From Actinomycetes bacterium (GTDB taxonomy: Bacteria; Actinomycetota; Acidimicrobiia; Acidimicrobiales; Palsa-688): 12,230 nt of DNA. Made by a program: the position numbers and the translations under genes. How positions within the stretch are numbered: position 1 is the first letter of the stretch; the number at the start of each line of letters is the position of its first letter. Location of the stretch: assembly GCA_021846485.1 (NCBI GenBank), contig JAJZWW010000062.1, positions 1 through 12,230 of the forward strand. Reading direction: 5' to 3'. The notes beneath the pieces were generated by a model. It searched no databases. It was given only the letters and a program-made list of their open reading frames with translations, and had not been told where the DNA came from. This document shows positions 1 to 6,551 of the stretch, one piece after another.

Positions 1-735
1 CACCCGGAGGCGCTCCTGGGCCCGGAGGTGCTCCCGGAGCGAGAGCGAGAAGGAACCGGTGCGCCCGCCGGAGGTCCCCCCGCCACCGCCGGCGTACCGG
101 CGCGCGGAGACCTCCCGGGCCGGGTGCTCGGAGCGAGGTGGCGCAGCGTCGCCGGCCTCCCTCTCGGCCCCCTGGTCGCGGTGCTCCTCCTCGGTGCGGC
201 CCTGCAACTACCCAACGGACTGTACGACGCGCTGTGGTCCCGCATGCTCACCGACCGCGGGGCGAGCGCCCTGCTGATCGGTCTCAGCCTCAGCTTCTTC
301 GGCGTCCCCTTCGTCGTGCTCGCCCCCCTCGGCGGCAAGATCGCCGAGCGCCGCGGACCGCTGTTGGCGGGCGGCCTCGGGCTCCTCGGAGCCGACTGCT
401 TCATGGCCGCCTACGGCTTCGTGCCCTGGCCGGCGCTGATCGTCGTGCTCGGGGTGGGGGAAGCGTGCGTGCAGTCGGTCGCCATACCTGGCGGGTTCGG
501 CGCCGTCGGCAGGGTCTTCCCCGACGACCGCATGGCCGCCGGCCAGGGGATCTTCGGGGGGCTCGGGACGGTCGCGGCCGGCTCGGCAGCGATCGCCGGC
601 GCCCCGGCGTACGCCGCCTTCGGCGGAGGCGCCGCCTTCGGCGGAGGCGCCGCGCTCAGCGCCCTGCTCGTCACGCTGGCCCTGCTGGTGGACCGCAGGG
701 CGCGCCGCAGGAGGACACCCGTCGCGACCGCTTGA
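1..735 (+). CDS. MFS transporter, C-terminal half (5' end outside window)
   Basis: The reading frame is open from base 1 to the TGA at 733-735, so the gene starts to the left of the window; the visible part is about 244 residues. After a charged, low-complexity stretch that looks like the central cytoplasmic loop, it holds about six hydrophobic segments, matching helices 7-12 of the major facilitator superfamily. A GGKIAERRG stretch lies in the second inter-helix loop and resembles the repeated MFS motif A, G-x-(L/I)-(A/S)-(D/E)-R-x-G. The protein should be an inner-membrane transporter or exporter; substrate cannot be told. A perfect 18-bp tandem duplication (616-651) near the C-terminus encodes AFGGGA twice. 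An arginine-rich tail ends the protein. The gene converges on glnII. Family assignment is fairly safe, function is open. Confidence 0.75.
   Translation, partial: HPEALLGPEVLPEREREGTGAPAGGPPATAGVPARGDLPGRVLGARWRSVAGLPLGPLVAVLLLGAALQLPNGLYDALWSRMLTDRGASALLIGLSLSFFGVPFVVLAPLGGKIAERRGPLLAGGLGLLGADCFMAAYGFVPWPALIVVLGVGEACVQSVAIPGGFGAVGRVFPDDRMAAGQGIFGGLGTVAAGSAAIAGAPAYAAFGGGAAFGGGAALSALLVTLALLVDRRARRRRTPVATA
616..651 (+). repeat. 18-bp perfect tandem duplication in the MFS gene
   Basis: The 18 bases at 616-633 (GCCTTCGGCGGAGGCGCC) are repeated exactly at 634-651. The unit is in frame and encodes the six residues AFGGGA twice, in or next to a predicted transmembrane helix. It looks like a recent in-frame slippage duplication. 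Confidence 0.9.
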
Positions 736-740
736 TCGGC

Positions 741-795
741 CCGGCCCGCCGACAAGGCGGGATGCCGGCGGGCGAGGCGACCACGCGGCTCGCCC
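741..795. terminator. Two GC-rich hairpins between convergent MFS and glnII genes
   Basis: Two adjacent inverted repeats lie in the 137-bp gap between the MFS stop and the glnII stop. The first pairs CCCGCC (745-750) with GGCGGG (756-761), loop GACAA, and outer CCGG arms at 741-744 and 765-768. The second pairs GGGCGAG-GCG (770-779) with CGC-GG-CTCGCCC (784-795) around the loop ACCA. Neither has a U-run, so intrinsic termination is only inferred from position between convergent genes and from stem strength. Confidence 0.45.
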
Positions 796-872
796 CGTGC
801 CGGGCCGGCCGGCGCCGGACGCGCCGCCTCTCACGAGTCGGGCGGGGTGCGGACGCTGCCCGGGCGGGCGGG

Positions 873-1874
873 TCAGGTCAGGGCCGAGCAGCAGGTGTCG
901 ACCATCAGGCGGGTCACCACGTAGGGATCCATGTTGGCGTTGGGTCGCCGGTCCTCGATGTAGCCCTTCCCCTCCTCGGCAACCTGCCAAGGGATGCGCA
1001 CCGATGCCCCCCGGTCGGACACGCCGTAGCTGAACTCGTTGTACGGCGCCGTCTCGTGCTGGCCGGTGAGGCGGTCCTCGATGCCGTGACCGTAGTTGGC
1101 GACGTGCTCGGCGGCGTTCTTGCCGAGAGCCTCCACTGCGGCGATCACCGCGTCGTAACCCTCCCGCATCGCCTTGGTGGAGAAGTTGGTGTGGCACCCG
1201 GCGCCGTTCCAGTCCCCGCGGACCGGCTTGGGGTGCAGGGTCACCGAGATACCGTGGTCCTCGCCAATGCGGTGCAGCAGCCACCTCGCCACCCACAGCT
1301 GGTCGGAGCACTCCACCGGGCCGAGAGGTCCCACCTGGAACTCCCACTGCCCAGGCATCACCTCGGCGTTGATCCCCGACAGGGACAGCCCGGCACCGAG
1401 GCACGCCTCGAGGTGGGCCTCGACGAGCGGGCGGCCGTAGATGTCGTCGGCGCCGACACCACAGTAGTAGGGGCCCTGCGGCGCGGGGTACCCGGTGTGG
1501 TCCGGAAAGCCGAGGGGCCGGCTGCCGCGGAACATGGTGTACTCCTGCTCGATCCCGAACAGAGGCTCCTGTCCAGCGTACTTCGATGTTGTCTCGACCA
1601 GTGGGGCGCGGGTGTTGGTCGGGTGCGGGGTCATGTCGGTGAGCAGCACCTGGCACAGCACGAGGAGGTTGGCTCCGCCCCGGATCGGGTCCGGGCAGGA
1701 GAACACCGGCTCGAGGACGCAGTCCGAGGTCCGTCCGGGAGCCTGGTTGGTGCTGGACCCGTCGAAGCCCCAGATGGGCGGCTCCCCCGAAGAGGTGAGG
1801 ACCTTGGTCTTGGAGCGCAGGAGCGCCGTCGGCTGGCTCCCGTCGATCCAGATGTACTCCGCTCTGATGGTCAC
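873..1874 (-). CDS. glnII: Type II glutamine synthetase (GSII, glnII)
   Basis: This cytoplasmic enzyme makes glutamine from glutamate, ammonia and ATP. The 333-residue product matches the short GSII (eukaryote-like) family, as in Streptomyces GlnII of about 343 residues, not the longer GSI. Visible landmarks are an AEYIWIDG start, WGFDGSSTNQA at about 35-45, CPDPIRGG at about 60-67, FGIEQEY at 106-112 with the metal-binding glutamates E109 and E111, INAEVMPGQWEFQVGP, DWNGAG, HTNFSTKAMREG, RGASVRIPW, and the terminal GYIEDRRPNANMDPYVV signature. The start is GTG at 1874-1872, because conserved sequence begins right there and the ATG at 1883 is out of frame. Only a weak purine-rich stretch lies upstream. 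It diverges from glnA2 over a 102-bp gap carrying a candidate GlnR site. GSII is not regulated by adenylylation, so control is probably transcriptional. Confidence 0.95.
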   Translation of the reverse strand: MTIRAEYIWIDGSQPTALLRSKTKVLTSSGEPPIWGFDGSSTNQAPGRTSDCVLEPVFSCPDPIRGGANLLVLCQVLLTDMTPHPTNTRAPLVETTSKYAGQEPLFGIEQEYTMFRGSRPLGFPDHTGYPAPQGPYYCGVGADDIYGRPLVEAHLEACLGAGLSLSGINAEVMPGQWEFQVGPLGPVECSDQLWVARWLLHRIGEDHGISVTLHPKPVRGDWNGAGCHTNFSTKAMREGYDAVIAAVEALGKNAAEHVANYGHGIEDRLTGQHETAPYNEFSYGVSDRGASVRIPWQVAEEGKGYIEDRRPNANMDPYVVTRLMVDTCCSALT

Positions 1875-1898
1875 GGTGGACCATGCTCCCCGGCGCGT

Positions 1899-1936
1899 GT
1901 TTCGGTTGCTTTCCGGCTCGGTGAACGCTGTGTGAA
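1899..1936 (-). promoter_or_regulatory. Candidate GlnR operator between glnII and glnA2
   Basis: Read on the minus strand, the gap holds four pentamers at exact 5-6-5-6-5-6-5 spacing: TTCAC, TTCAC, GGAAA, GAAAC, at 1936-1932, 1925-1921, 1914-1910 and 1903-1899. The actinobacterial GlnR site is known as alternating gTnAC and GaAAC boxes spaced by six bases, with an AC-n9-AC core. Here the last box is an exact GAAAC, the first fits gTnAC except for its first base, and three of four boxes end in AC. The two middle boxes are poor matches. If glnA2 is transcribed from its GTG at 1977, the site covers about -41 to -78, a usual place for an activator. A GlnR gene lies in the same cluster. Confidence 0.45.
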
Positions 1937-1976
1937 CTGGGACCGGCCGGCCGCCTCCGTCGGCCACCATGAGGGG

Positions 1977-3320
1977 GTGGAGCAGCAGAAGGACTACGTC
2001 CTGCGCACCGTCGAGGAGCGCCATGTGCGCTTCGTGCAACTGTGGTTCACCGACGTGCTCGGGGTGCCCAAGTCGATCCAGATCACCCCGGCGGAGCTGG
2101 AGGTCGCCATGGACGAGGGCCTCACCTTCGACGGGTCGAGCGTTGACGGCTTCAGCCGGGTGCAGGAGAGCGACGTGCTCGCCCTCCCGGACACGAAGAC
2201 CTTCCAGCTCCTGCCGTACCTTGCCGACGGCACCGCCACCGCCCGGGTCGTCTGCGACATCGTCAACCTGGACGGGACCGCCTTCGAGGGCGATCCCCGC
2301 CAGGTGCTGCGCCGCGCCCTGGAGCGGGCTCACGACCACGGGTTCTCGTTCTTCGCCGCCCCCGAGCTCGAGTACTTCTACTTCGCCCGCTCCGAGGTGC
2401 CCGAGCCGTCCGGCCCTCCGGTGCCCCTCGACCACGGCTCGTATTTCGACCTCACCACCAACGACCTTGGCAGCGTGCTCCGCCGCCAGACGGTCCTCGC
2501 CCTGGAGGACATGGGCATCCCGGTGGAGCACAACCAGCACGAGGACGCCCCGAGCCAGCACGAGATCGACCTGCGCTACACCGACGCGCTGACGATGGCC
2601 GACACGATCATGACCGCCAGGATGGTCGTCAAGGAGATCGCCGCCCGCCGGGACGTGGTGGCGTCGTTCATGCCCAAGCCGCTCTCGGGCGTGCAGGGCT
2701 CGGGCATGCACCTGCACGTGTCGCTCTTCGAGGGCGACACCAACGCCTTCTACGACGGAGCCGACCCTTACCACCTCTCCCCAGTCGCCCGGCACTTCAT
2801 CGCCGGGTTGCTGCACCACGCCCACGAACTGACGGCGGTCACCAACCAGTGGGTCAACTCCTACAAGCGCCTGATCGTCGGCTACGAGGCCCCCGTCTAC
2901 GTCTCCTGGGCCCGCAACAACCGGTCCGCCCTGGTGCGGGTCCCTCCCACCAAGGGCGGCAAGCCGGACTCGACCCGCGTCGAGTACCGGGCACCCGACC
3001 CGGCCTGCAACCCCTACCTGGCGCTCGCTGCGGTCCTCGCCGCCGGGCTGGCCGGGGTCGAAGGCGCCTACGAGCTGCCGGCGGAGCTGGCCACCAACCT
3101 CTACGACCTGAGCGGCGATCAGCGCCGGGCCCTCGGCGTCGAAGCGCTCCCTTCCTCCCTCGCCGACGCCGTCGACCGGCTCGAGCAGTCCAAGTTGCTC
3201 GCCGACACTCTCGGCGAGCACGTCTTCGAGTGGTTCGTCCGCAACAAGCGGGCCGAGTGGGTCGCCTACCGTTCCGAGGTCACGCCCTTCGAGCTGCGCC
3301 GCTACCTACCCACGCTCTGA
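1977..3320 (+). CDS. glnA2: GlnA2-type glutamine synthetase family protein (GSI fold)
   Basis: The 447-residue product follows the actinobacterial GlnA2 pattern along its whole length: EQQKDYVLRTVEER start, FTDVLG, FDGSSVDGF at 51-59, PELEYF with metal ligands E130 and E132, HEDAPSQHEIDLRY with E189 and E196, GSGMHLH with H245 and H247, NQWVNSYKRL, RNNRSALVRVP, and the RNKRAEWVAYRSEVTPFELR ending. It is the short form and lacks the NLYDLPPEE adenylylation loop of GSI-beta; the matching spot reads NLYDLSGDQ, so a tyrosine (Y376) is present in the wrong context. Relatives have been described either as secondary glutamine synthetases or, in Streptomyces coelicolor, as gamma-glutamylpolyamine synthetase, so the substrate is uncertain. 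The GTG at 1977 fits the family start; there is no spaced Shine-Dalgarno, and a weak -10 (CACCAT, 1965-1970) six bases upstream suggests a leaderless start. glnR follows after 33 bases. Confidence 0.9.
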   Translation: MEQQKDYVLRTVEERHVRFVQLWFTDVLGVPKSIQITPAELEVAMDEGLTFDGSSVDGFSRVQESDVLALPDTKTFQLLPYLADGTATARVVCDIVNLDGTAFEGDPRQVLRRALERAHDHGFSFFAAPELEYFYFARSEVPEPSGPPVPLDHGSYFDLTTNDLGSVLRRQTVLALEDMGIPVEHNQHEDAPSQHEIDLRYTDALTMADTIMTARMVVKEIAARRDVVASFMPKPLSGVQGSGMHLHVSLFEGDTNAFYDGADPYHLSPVARHFIAGLLHHAHELTAVTNQWVNSYKRLIVGYEAPVYVSWARNNRSALVRVPPTKGGKPDSTRVEYRAPDPACNPYLALAAVLAAGLAGVEGAYELPAELATNLYDLSGDQRRALGVEALPSSLADAVDRLEQSKLLADTLGEHVFEWFVRNKRAEWVAYRSEVTPFELRRYLPTL

Positions 3321-3353
3321 GCCACTGCGACCCATACCGTCGATCTCGCCTTC

Positions 3354-4025
3354 GTGCAACCCCTCCTCCTGCACCCCGACCCGCCTCCGCCCGCGCTCGT
3401 CCAGGCGCTGGAGCTCGCCGGCTTCACCTGGAAAGCGGTCGCCGACCTGGGCGACCCCGACGCCAGCGCCCCAGAGGGTGGCTGGGCAGGGGCGATCGTC
3501 GCCAACCCGGACCCTGGGGAGGCGCTGGCCGCGTGCCGCGTGCTCCGCCAGCGGGACCTGCCGCTGAGCCCGCTGCTGGTCCTGGTGGACCCCGCGCAGC
3601 TACCAGCGCTCGACTCCGCGGCCGAGATGTTCGACGACTTCTGCCTCGCCCCCGCCCAACCGGGCGAGCTGCAGGCCCGCCTCGGCCACCTCCTCTGGCG
3701 GGCGGGCCGGGCCCGGCCCGAGGTCGTCGAGCACGGCGGGCTGGTCCTCAACCTGGAGACCTACCAGGCTGCGGTCGCCGGGCGGGCGCTCGACCTCACC
3801 TACATGGAGTACGAGCTGCTCAAGTTCCTGGCGACGCACCCGGGGAAGGTCTTCACCCGGGAGGCGCTGCTGTCCCAGGTGTGGGGCTACGAGTACTACG
3901 GGGGGGCCCGCACCGTCGACGTCCACGTCCGCCGGCTGCGAGCCAAGCTGGGCGAGGAGCACGCCGGGCTGATCTCGACGGTGCGCTCCGTCGGCTACCG
4001 CTTCGGCCAGTCACGCTGGGCGTAG
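3354..4025 (+). CDS. glnR: GlnR, OmpR-type nitrogen response regulator
   Basis: This is a DNA-binding regulator of nitrogen assimilation genes. The 223-residue product has a divergent receiver domain (about 1-115) and a winged-helix domain (about 128-218). The C-terminal part agrees closely with Streptomyces GlnR: LDLTYMEYELLKFLATHPGK, VFTREALLSQVWGYEYYGG, RTVDVHVRRLRAKLG, and STVRSVGYRF. GlnR is an orphan regulator that works without classical phosphorylation, and its conserved Asp50 is thought to hold the dimer together. Here the equivalent place in the IVAN stretch is Asn51, and the other phospho-acceptor acidic residues are not evident. The start is GTG at 3354, 33 bases after glnA2, so both are probably co-transcribed; a TACCGT hexamer at 3335-3340 could be an extra promoter. 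The lysine/proline-rich tail of the Streptomyces protein is missing. Identification is strong in the DNA-binding domain and moderate in the receiver. Confidence 0.88.
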   Translation: MQPLLLHPDPPPPALVQALELAGFTWKAVADLGDPDASAPEGGWAGAIVANPDPGEALAACRVLRQRDLPLSPLLVLVDPAQLPALDSAAEMFDDFCLAPAQPGELQARLGHLLWRAGRARPEVVEHGGLVLNLETYQAAVAGRALDLTYMEYELLKFLATHPGKVFTREALLSQVWGYEYYGGARTVDVHVRRLRAKLGEEHAGLISTVRSVGYRFGQSRWA

Positions 4026-4048
4026 GGTCTCTGGGCGCGGGTACCGAG

Positions 4049-4131
4049 GAGAGGCTTGCCTGCTGAACTGTTTCGCACCCAGACCCCGAGGTGAGGGCTG
4101 GTGAAGAGCCCGAGCAGGCAAGTCCCCTCTC
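4049..4131. terminator. Long hairpin element after glnR (copy 1 of AGCAGGCAAG family)
   Basis: CTTGCCTGCT (4055-4064) pairs perfectly with AGCAGGCAAG (4113-4122). The stem continues with GAGAGG (4049-4054) against CCTCTC (4126-4131) after a three-base bulge. The 48-base loop can form an inner hairpin from CACC/GGTG and CCC/GGG. It starts 24 bases after glnR stops and ends 12 bases before the stop of the convergent small membrane gene, so a bidirectional terminator is likely. There is no U-run. It shares AGCAGGCAAGT with the hairpin at 9000-9096. Confidence 0.6.
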
Positions 4132-4142
4132 TGCATGGCGGG

Positions 4143-4319
4143 TCAGATGTTGGTGGCGATCAGCTCGCTGCCGGCGTGGGTCGCCTCCGCCTCGGCGGTC
4201 AGCAGCTGGCCGAGAGCCCAGGCCATCGCCCCCCAGATCAACCCGAACACCGCAGGGAGGACCACCAACAAGACGAGGACCACGACGACCGCACCGGGCA
4301 CCGGTCGATCATCGCTCAT
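4143..4319 (-). CDS. Small single-helix membrane protein, unknown function
   Basis: This is a 58-residue product with a short polar start (MSDDRPVPG), one strongly hydrophobic stretch at about 10-40 rich in Val, Leu, Trp and Gly, and a small polar, Ala/Glu-rich C-terminal end. That is a plausible single transmembrane segment with a short tail. I do not recognise a family. I chose the ATG at 4319 because the charged MSDD start precedes the helix; a TTG at 4337 is an in-frame alternative, and neither has a clear ribosome site. It lies 53 bases after ridA on the same strand, so it may be the last gene of that transcript. Evidence that it is real rests on the hydrophobic profile, the lack of any better gene here and the terminator-like hairpin just past its stop. 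Confidence 0.55.
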   Translation of the reverse strand: MSDDRPVPGAVVVVLVLLVVLPAVFGLIWGAMAWALGQLLTAEAEATHAGSELIATNI

Positions 4320-4372
4320 CGTGCAACGCCGCAACAAGTTGCCCTTCGGGCCGGGCGAGCTGCGAGGTCGGT

Positions 4373-4735
4373 TCAGCTCCGGCGGGCCCAGGCCTCGATC
4401 TCAACCAACCCGCCGAGCGGCAGCCCGGCGACCGCTACCGCCGAGCGGGCCGGTCGGTGGGCTCCGAAAGCACCGACGTACGCGGCGTTCATCGCCGGGT
4501 AGTCGGCTATGTCGGCGAGGAACACCGTCGTCTTGACGACCGCCTCCAGGTCGGCGCCTTCGGCAGCCAGGAGCGCGTGGAGGTTGGCGATCGCCTGGGT
4601 CAGTTGGGCCTCGACGCCTCCTTCGACCAGGTTGCCGTCCCGCAGGCCGAGCTGGCCCGAGACGATCAGCCACTCGCCGGCCCTGACGACCGGCGTATAA
4701 GGGCCTACGGGGCGGGAGGGCGCGGTCTCGCTCAT
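4373..4735 (-). CDS. ridA: RidA/YjgF family enamine/imine deaminase
   Basis: RidA hydrolyses reactive 2-aminoacrylate and related enamine/imine intermediates released by PLP enzymes, protecting those enzymes in the cytosol; the working unit is a trimer. The 120-residue product has the family length and order: GPYTPVV near the start with Tyr13, VSGQLG at 25-30 with Ser26, a central AIANLHALLAAEGADL helix, VVKTTVFLADIADYPAMN, and the RSAVAVAGLP...VEIEA end. Arg97 and Glu112 have the same 15-residue spacing as Arg105 and Glu120 of E. coli RidA, so the catalytic set looks intact. The ATG at 4735 lies six bases after a TAGCGT hexamer, which suggests a leaderless transcript. The Mo-hydroxylase-like gene is 110 bases upstream on the same strand; Rid proteins often accompany purine or amino acid catabolic genes, but any link here is inference. 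Confidence 0.93.
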   Translation of the reverse strand: MSETAPSRPVGPYTPVVRAGEWLIVSGQLGLRDGNLVEGGVEAQLTQAIANLHALLAAEGADLEAVVKTTVFLADIADYPAMNAAYVGAFGAHRPARSAVAVAGLPLGGLVEIEAWARRS

Positions 4736-4741
4736 GCGACG

Positions 4742-4747
4742 ACGCTA
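4742..4747 (-). promoter_or_regulatory. -10 element of ridA (TAGCGT), leaderless start
   Basis: TAGCGT fits the actinobacterial TAnnnT -10 pattern. It ends six bases before the ridA ATG at 4735, so transcription would begin at or next to the start codon. No good -35 is visible. Confidence 0.5.
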
Positions 4748-4845
4748 CCCCCCGGACGGGCGGGGGACGGTGTCCCGCGGGCCAGTGCGCTCCGACCGGC
4801 CAGTGCACGCTGGTCAATGCCCCCTCGGCTCGGCGCCTCCTCGAA

Positions 4846-6465
4846 TCAGTGCCCCCTCAGGGTCGGAAGGTCGGGCGGGCAGCCCTGAGAGATCCAGGTG
4901 GCCGCGGCGACCGCGGCGAAGGCGGCGTCCGAGCCGTTGACCGCCGGACCCGCGCCGTCGTGGATCTCGACCTCCACGGGGGGCATGTCCACGGCCCTCA
5001 GGATCCTCCACGAACGGATCGTGAGGTCCTCGGGCCGTCCCTGCTCGTCGACCGCGACCCCCTCCGAGCACACCCACCCGAGCGCCATGTGGGTGGCCCC
5101 CACGACGTAGGAGCGCAGCACCGCCTCGTCGAGCACCTCACCACAGCGGACCGCCACCCTCACCCGGGAAGGACGCAGGTCGACCTCGCAGTGCACCTCG
5201 GCCGTGGCCTCGGCCCCCTCAGGGGAGCGGATCGTGACCCCCGGACCGCCCCGGAGGGCGGCGAGGACCACCGAGGCCTCGGCCCAGCCGGCACCGCGCA
5301 GCGCGCTGGAGGTGGGCGGGCCAGCGACCTCCACCTCCTCGACCTCGATCCCCGGAGCCGCCGATCGGAGCGCCGCAGCGATACCTGGCGTCCGCGCGAC
5401 ACGCGCCACGCCGCTGCCGTCGCCCCGGACGCCGATGGCCACCGGCGGACGCTTCGGTCCCATCCGGACCACGTCCTCGCGGCCGAGCAGCACCAGGACC
5501 GGCCGGCCGTGCTCGTCGGCGAGCCGCCGGGCGACTGTCGCTACGGGCGACTCCCGCTTGCCCCCGAAGGCACCGCCATTGCCGAACGGGGAGGTCGGCT
5601 CGCCGCCGGGTACGCACCAGGAGGAGTCGGGCTCCAGGTAAGCGGGCTCCACCCAGGTGGTGCGCATGGACACCGCCCACTCCCCGGGGGGCCGGGCGAG
5701 AGGCCAGGTGAGAGGCCGCCCGCTGCGCCGCGCGGTCCTGGCCCCCGCAGCGGAGCGAGCCTCCGCCAGGGTCTCCCCGGTCTTCCAGTCGCCGGCGCCG
5801 TCGGGCACCGCCACCAGCGCCCCGGGAGGGGCGGAGTCGGCGGCGAAGCCACCCCGCCCGAAGACGGCTCCGAGCCCCACGGCCTGCGGCGTCCGGCCCT
5901 CTACGGCCGCCCGTCGGATCGCGGGAGACGGCCGATGGGCCGAGCGTGCGACCGGGGTCGGAGGCGCCGGAGCAACCCTCTCCCCGGGTGAGGGGGGAGG
6001 GCCGGCGGCACCCGACGTCGGCGCACCCGGCCTCCAGCGGAGGGCGGCCTCCCTGATCCCCTGCCAGCCGGTGCAGCGGCACAGGTGCGCCAGCAGGGCC
6101 CGGTCGACAGCGGCAGGATCGGGGGCCGGGCCGAGCGCGACCAGGCGGCACAGGATCCCCGGGGTACAGAAACCACACTGGCTCCCCCCCGACTCCTGGA
6201 TGGCAGCCGCCAAGGGGACCGCAACGGCAGGGTCGAGGCCGTCCGCGGTGGTGACCGAGCGCCCCGCCACCCTTCGCACCGCGGTGACGCACGCGACCCT
6301 CGCCTCCCCGTCGACCAACACCGTGCAGCACCCGCACTGGCCCTGAGGGCTGCAGCCGTCCTTGGCGCTGCGCACCCCGAGCTCCTCGCGCAACGTCGCG
6401 AGGAGCGACACGCCGTCGTCCACGACGGTCACGAGGCGGCCATCGACGGTCAGCTCGATGGTCAC
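4846..6465 (-). CDS. Fused [2Fe-2S] / shortened molybdenum-hydroxylase-like protein
   Basis: The 539-residue product joins the small and large subunit types of xanthine dehydrogenase/CO dehydrogenase-like enzymes. Residues 1-145 are a complete small subunit: a plant-type [2Fe-2S] ferredoxin domain (C38, C44, C47, C59) and a helical [2Fe-2S] domain (C97, C100 in QCGFCTPG; C129, C131 in LCRCTGW). After a Pro/Ala linker (about 146-190), a Mo-cofactor-domain-like region follows: WVEPAYLEPDS, GGAFGGK at 297-303, GRPVLVLLGREDVV, RGAGWAEAS, and GWVCSEGVAVDEQG with DMPPVEVEIHD. This part is about 340 residues against 750 or so in normal large subunits, so large blocks are missing. The usual catalytic G-x-G-E near the C-terminus reads GAGP, so the glutamate seems absent. 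No FAD subunit gene is near. GTG at 6465 has GGGGA upstream. Either a reduced electron-transfer protein or a decaying enzyme; the frame is intact. Confidence 0.75.
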   Translation of the reverse strand: MTIELTVDGRLVTVVDDGVSLLATLREELGVRSAKDGCSPQGQCGCCTVLVDGEARVACVTAVRRVAGRSVTTADGLDPAVAVPLAAAIQESGGSQCGFCTPGILCRLVALGPAPDPAAVDRALLAHLCRCTGWQGIREAALRWRPGAPTSGAAGPPPSPGERVAPAPPTPVARSAHRPSPAIRRAAVEGRTPQAVGLGAVFGRGGFAADSAPPGALVAVPDGAGDWKTGETLAEARSAAGARTARRSGRPLTWPLARPPGEWAVSMRTTWVEPAYLEPDSSWCVPGGEPTSPFGNGGAFGGKRESPVATVARRLADEHGRPVLVLLGREDVVRMGPKRPPVAIGVRGDGSGVARVARTPGIAAALRSAAPGIEVEEVEVAGPPTSSALRGAGWAEASVVLAALRGGPGVTIRSPEGAEATAEVHCEVDLRPSRVRVAVRCGEVLDEAVLRSYVVGATHMALGWVCSEGVAVDEQGRPEDLTIRSWRILRAVDMPPVEVEIHDGAGPAVNGSDAAFAAVAAATWISQGCPPDLPTLRGH

Positions 6466-6551
6466 CGCATCCCCGGGTTCACCTCAGCTCGCTGCGACCA
6501 TCCGGCGGGACCGGCAGCCCGGAGGGCACCGGCCGGTCGGCCGCCAGCAGG

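Noticed and set aside
138..1976. Very long plus-strand open frame running from the MFS gene into glnA2
   Set aside because: It is antisense to glnII and out of frame with the MFS gene; the Arg/Pro-rich translation has no domain until the glnA2 start at 1977. Long shadow frames are expected in such GC-rich DNA.
1875..3221. Minus-strand extension upstream of glnII through the glnA2 region
   Set aside because: The conserved GSII sequence starts at 1874, and the extension is the antisense shadow of glnA2.
2849..4066. Open plus-strand frame of 405 codons overlapping glnA2 and glnR
   Set aside because: Translation is Arg/Pro/Gly-rich with no recognisable domain, and both overlapped genes are certain in other frames.
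4049..4131. Riboswitch or known small RNA at hairpin copy 1
   Set aside because: No recognisable riboswitch, 6S, tmRNA or SRP RNA consensus, and the position after the stop codons of convergent genes fits termination better.
4849..6346. Plus-strand and alternative minus-strand frames over the Mo-hydroxylase-like gene
   Set aside because: Only the 4846-6465 minus frame carries the ordered [2Fe-2S] cysteine motifs; the others are low-complexity shadows.
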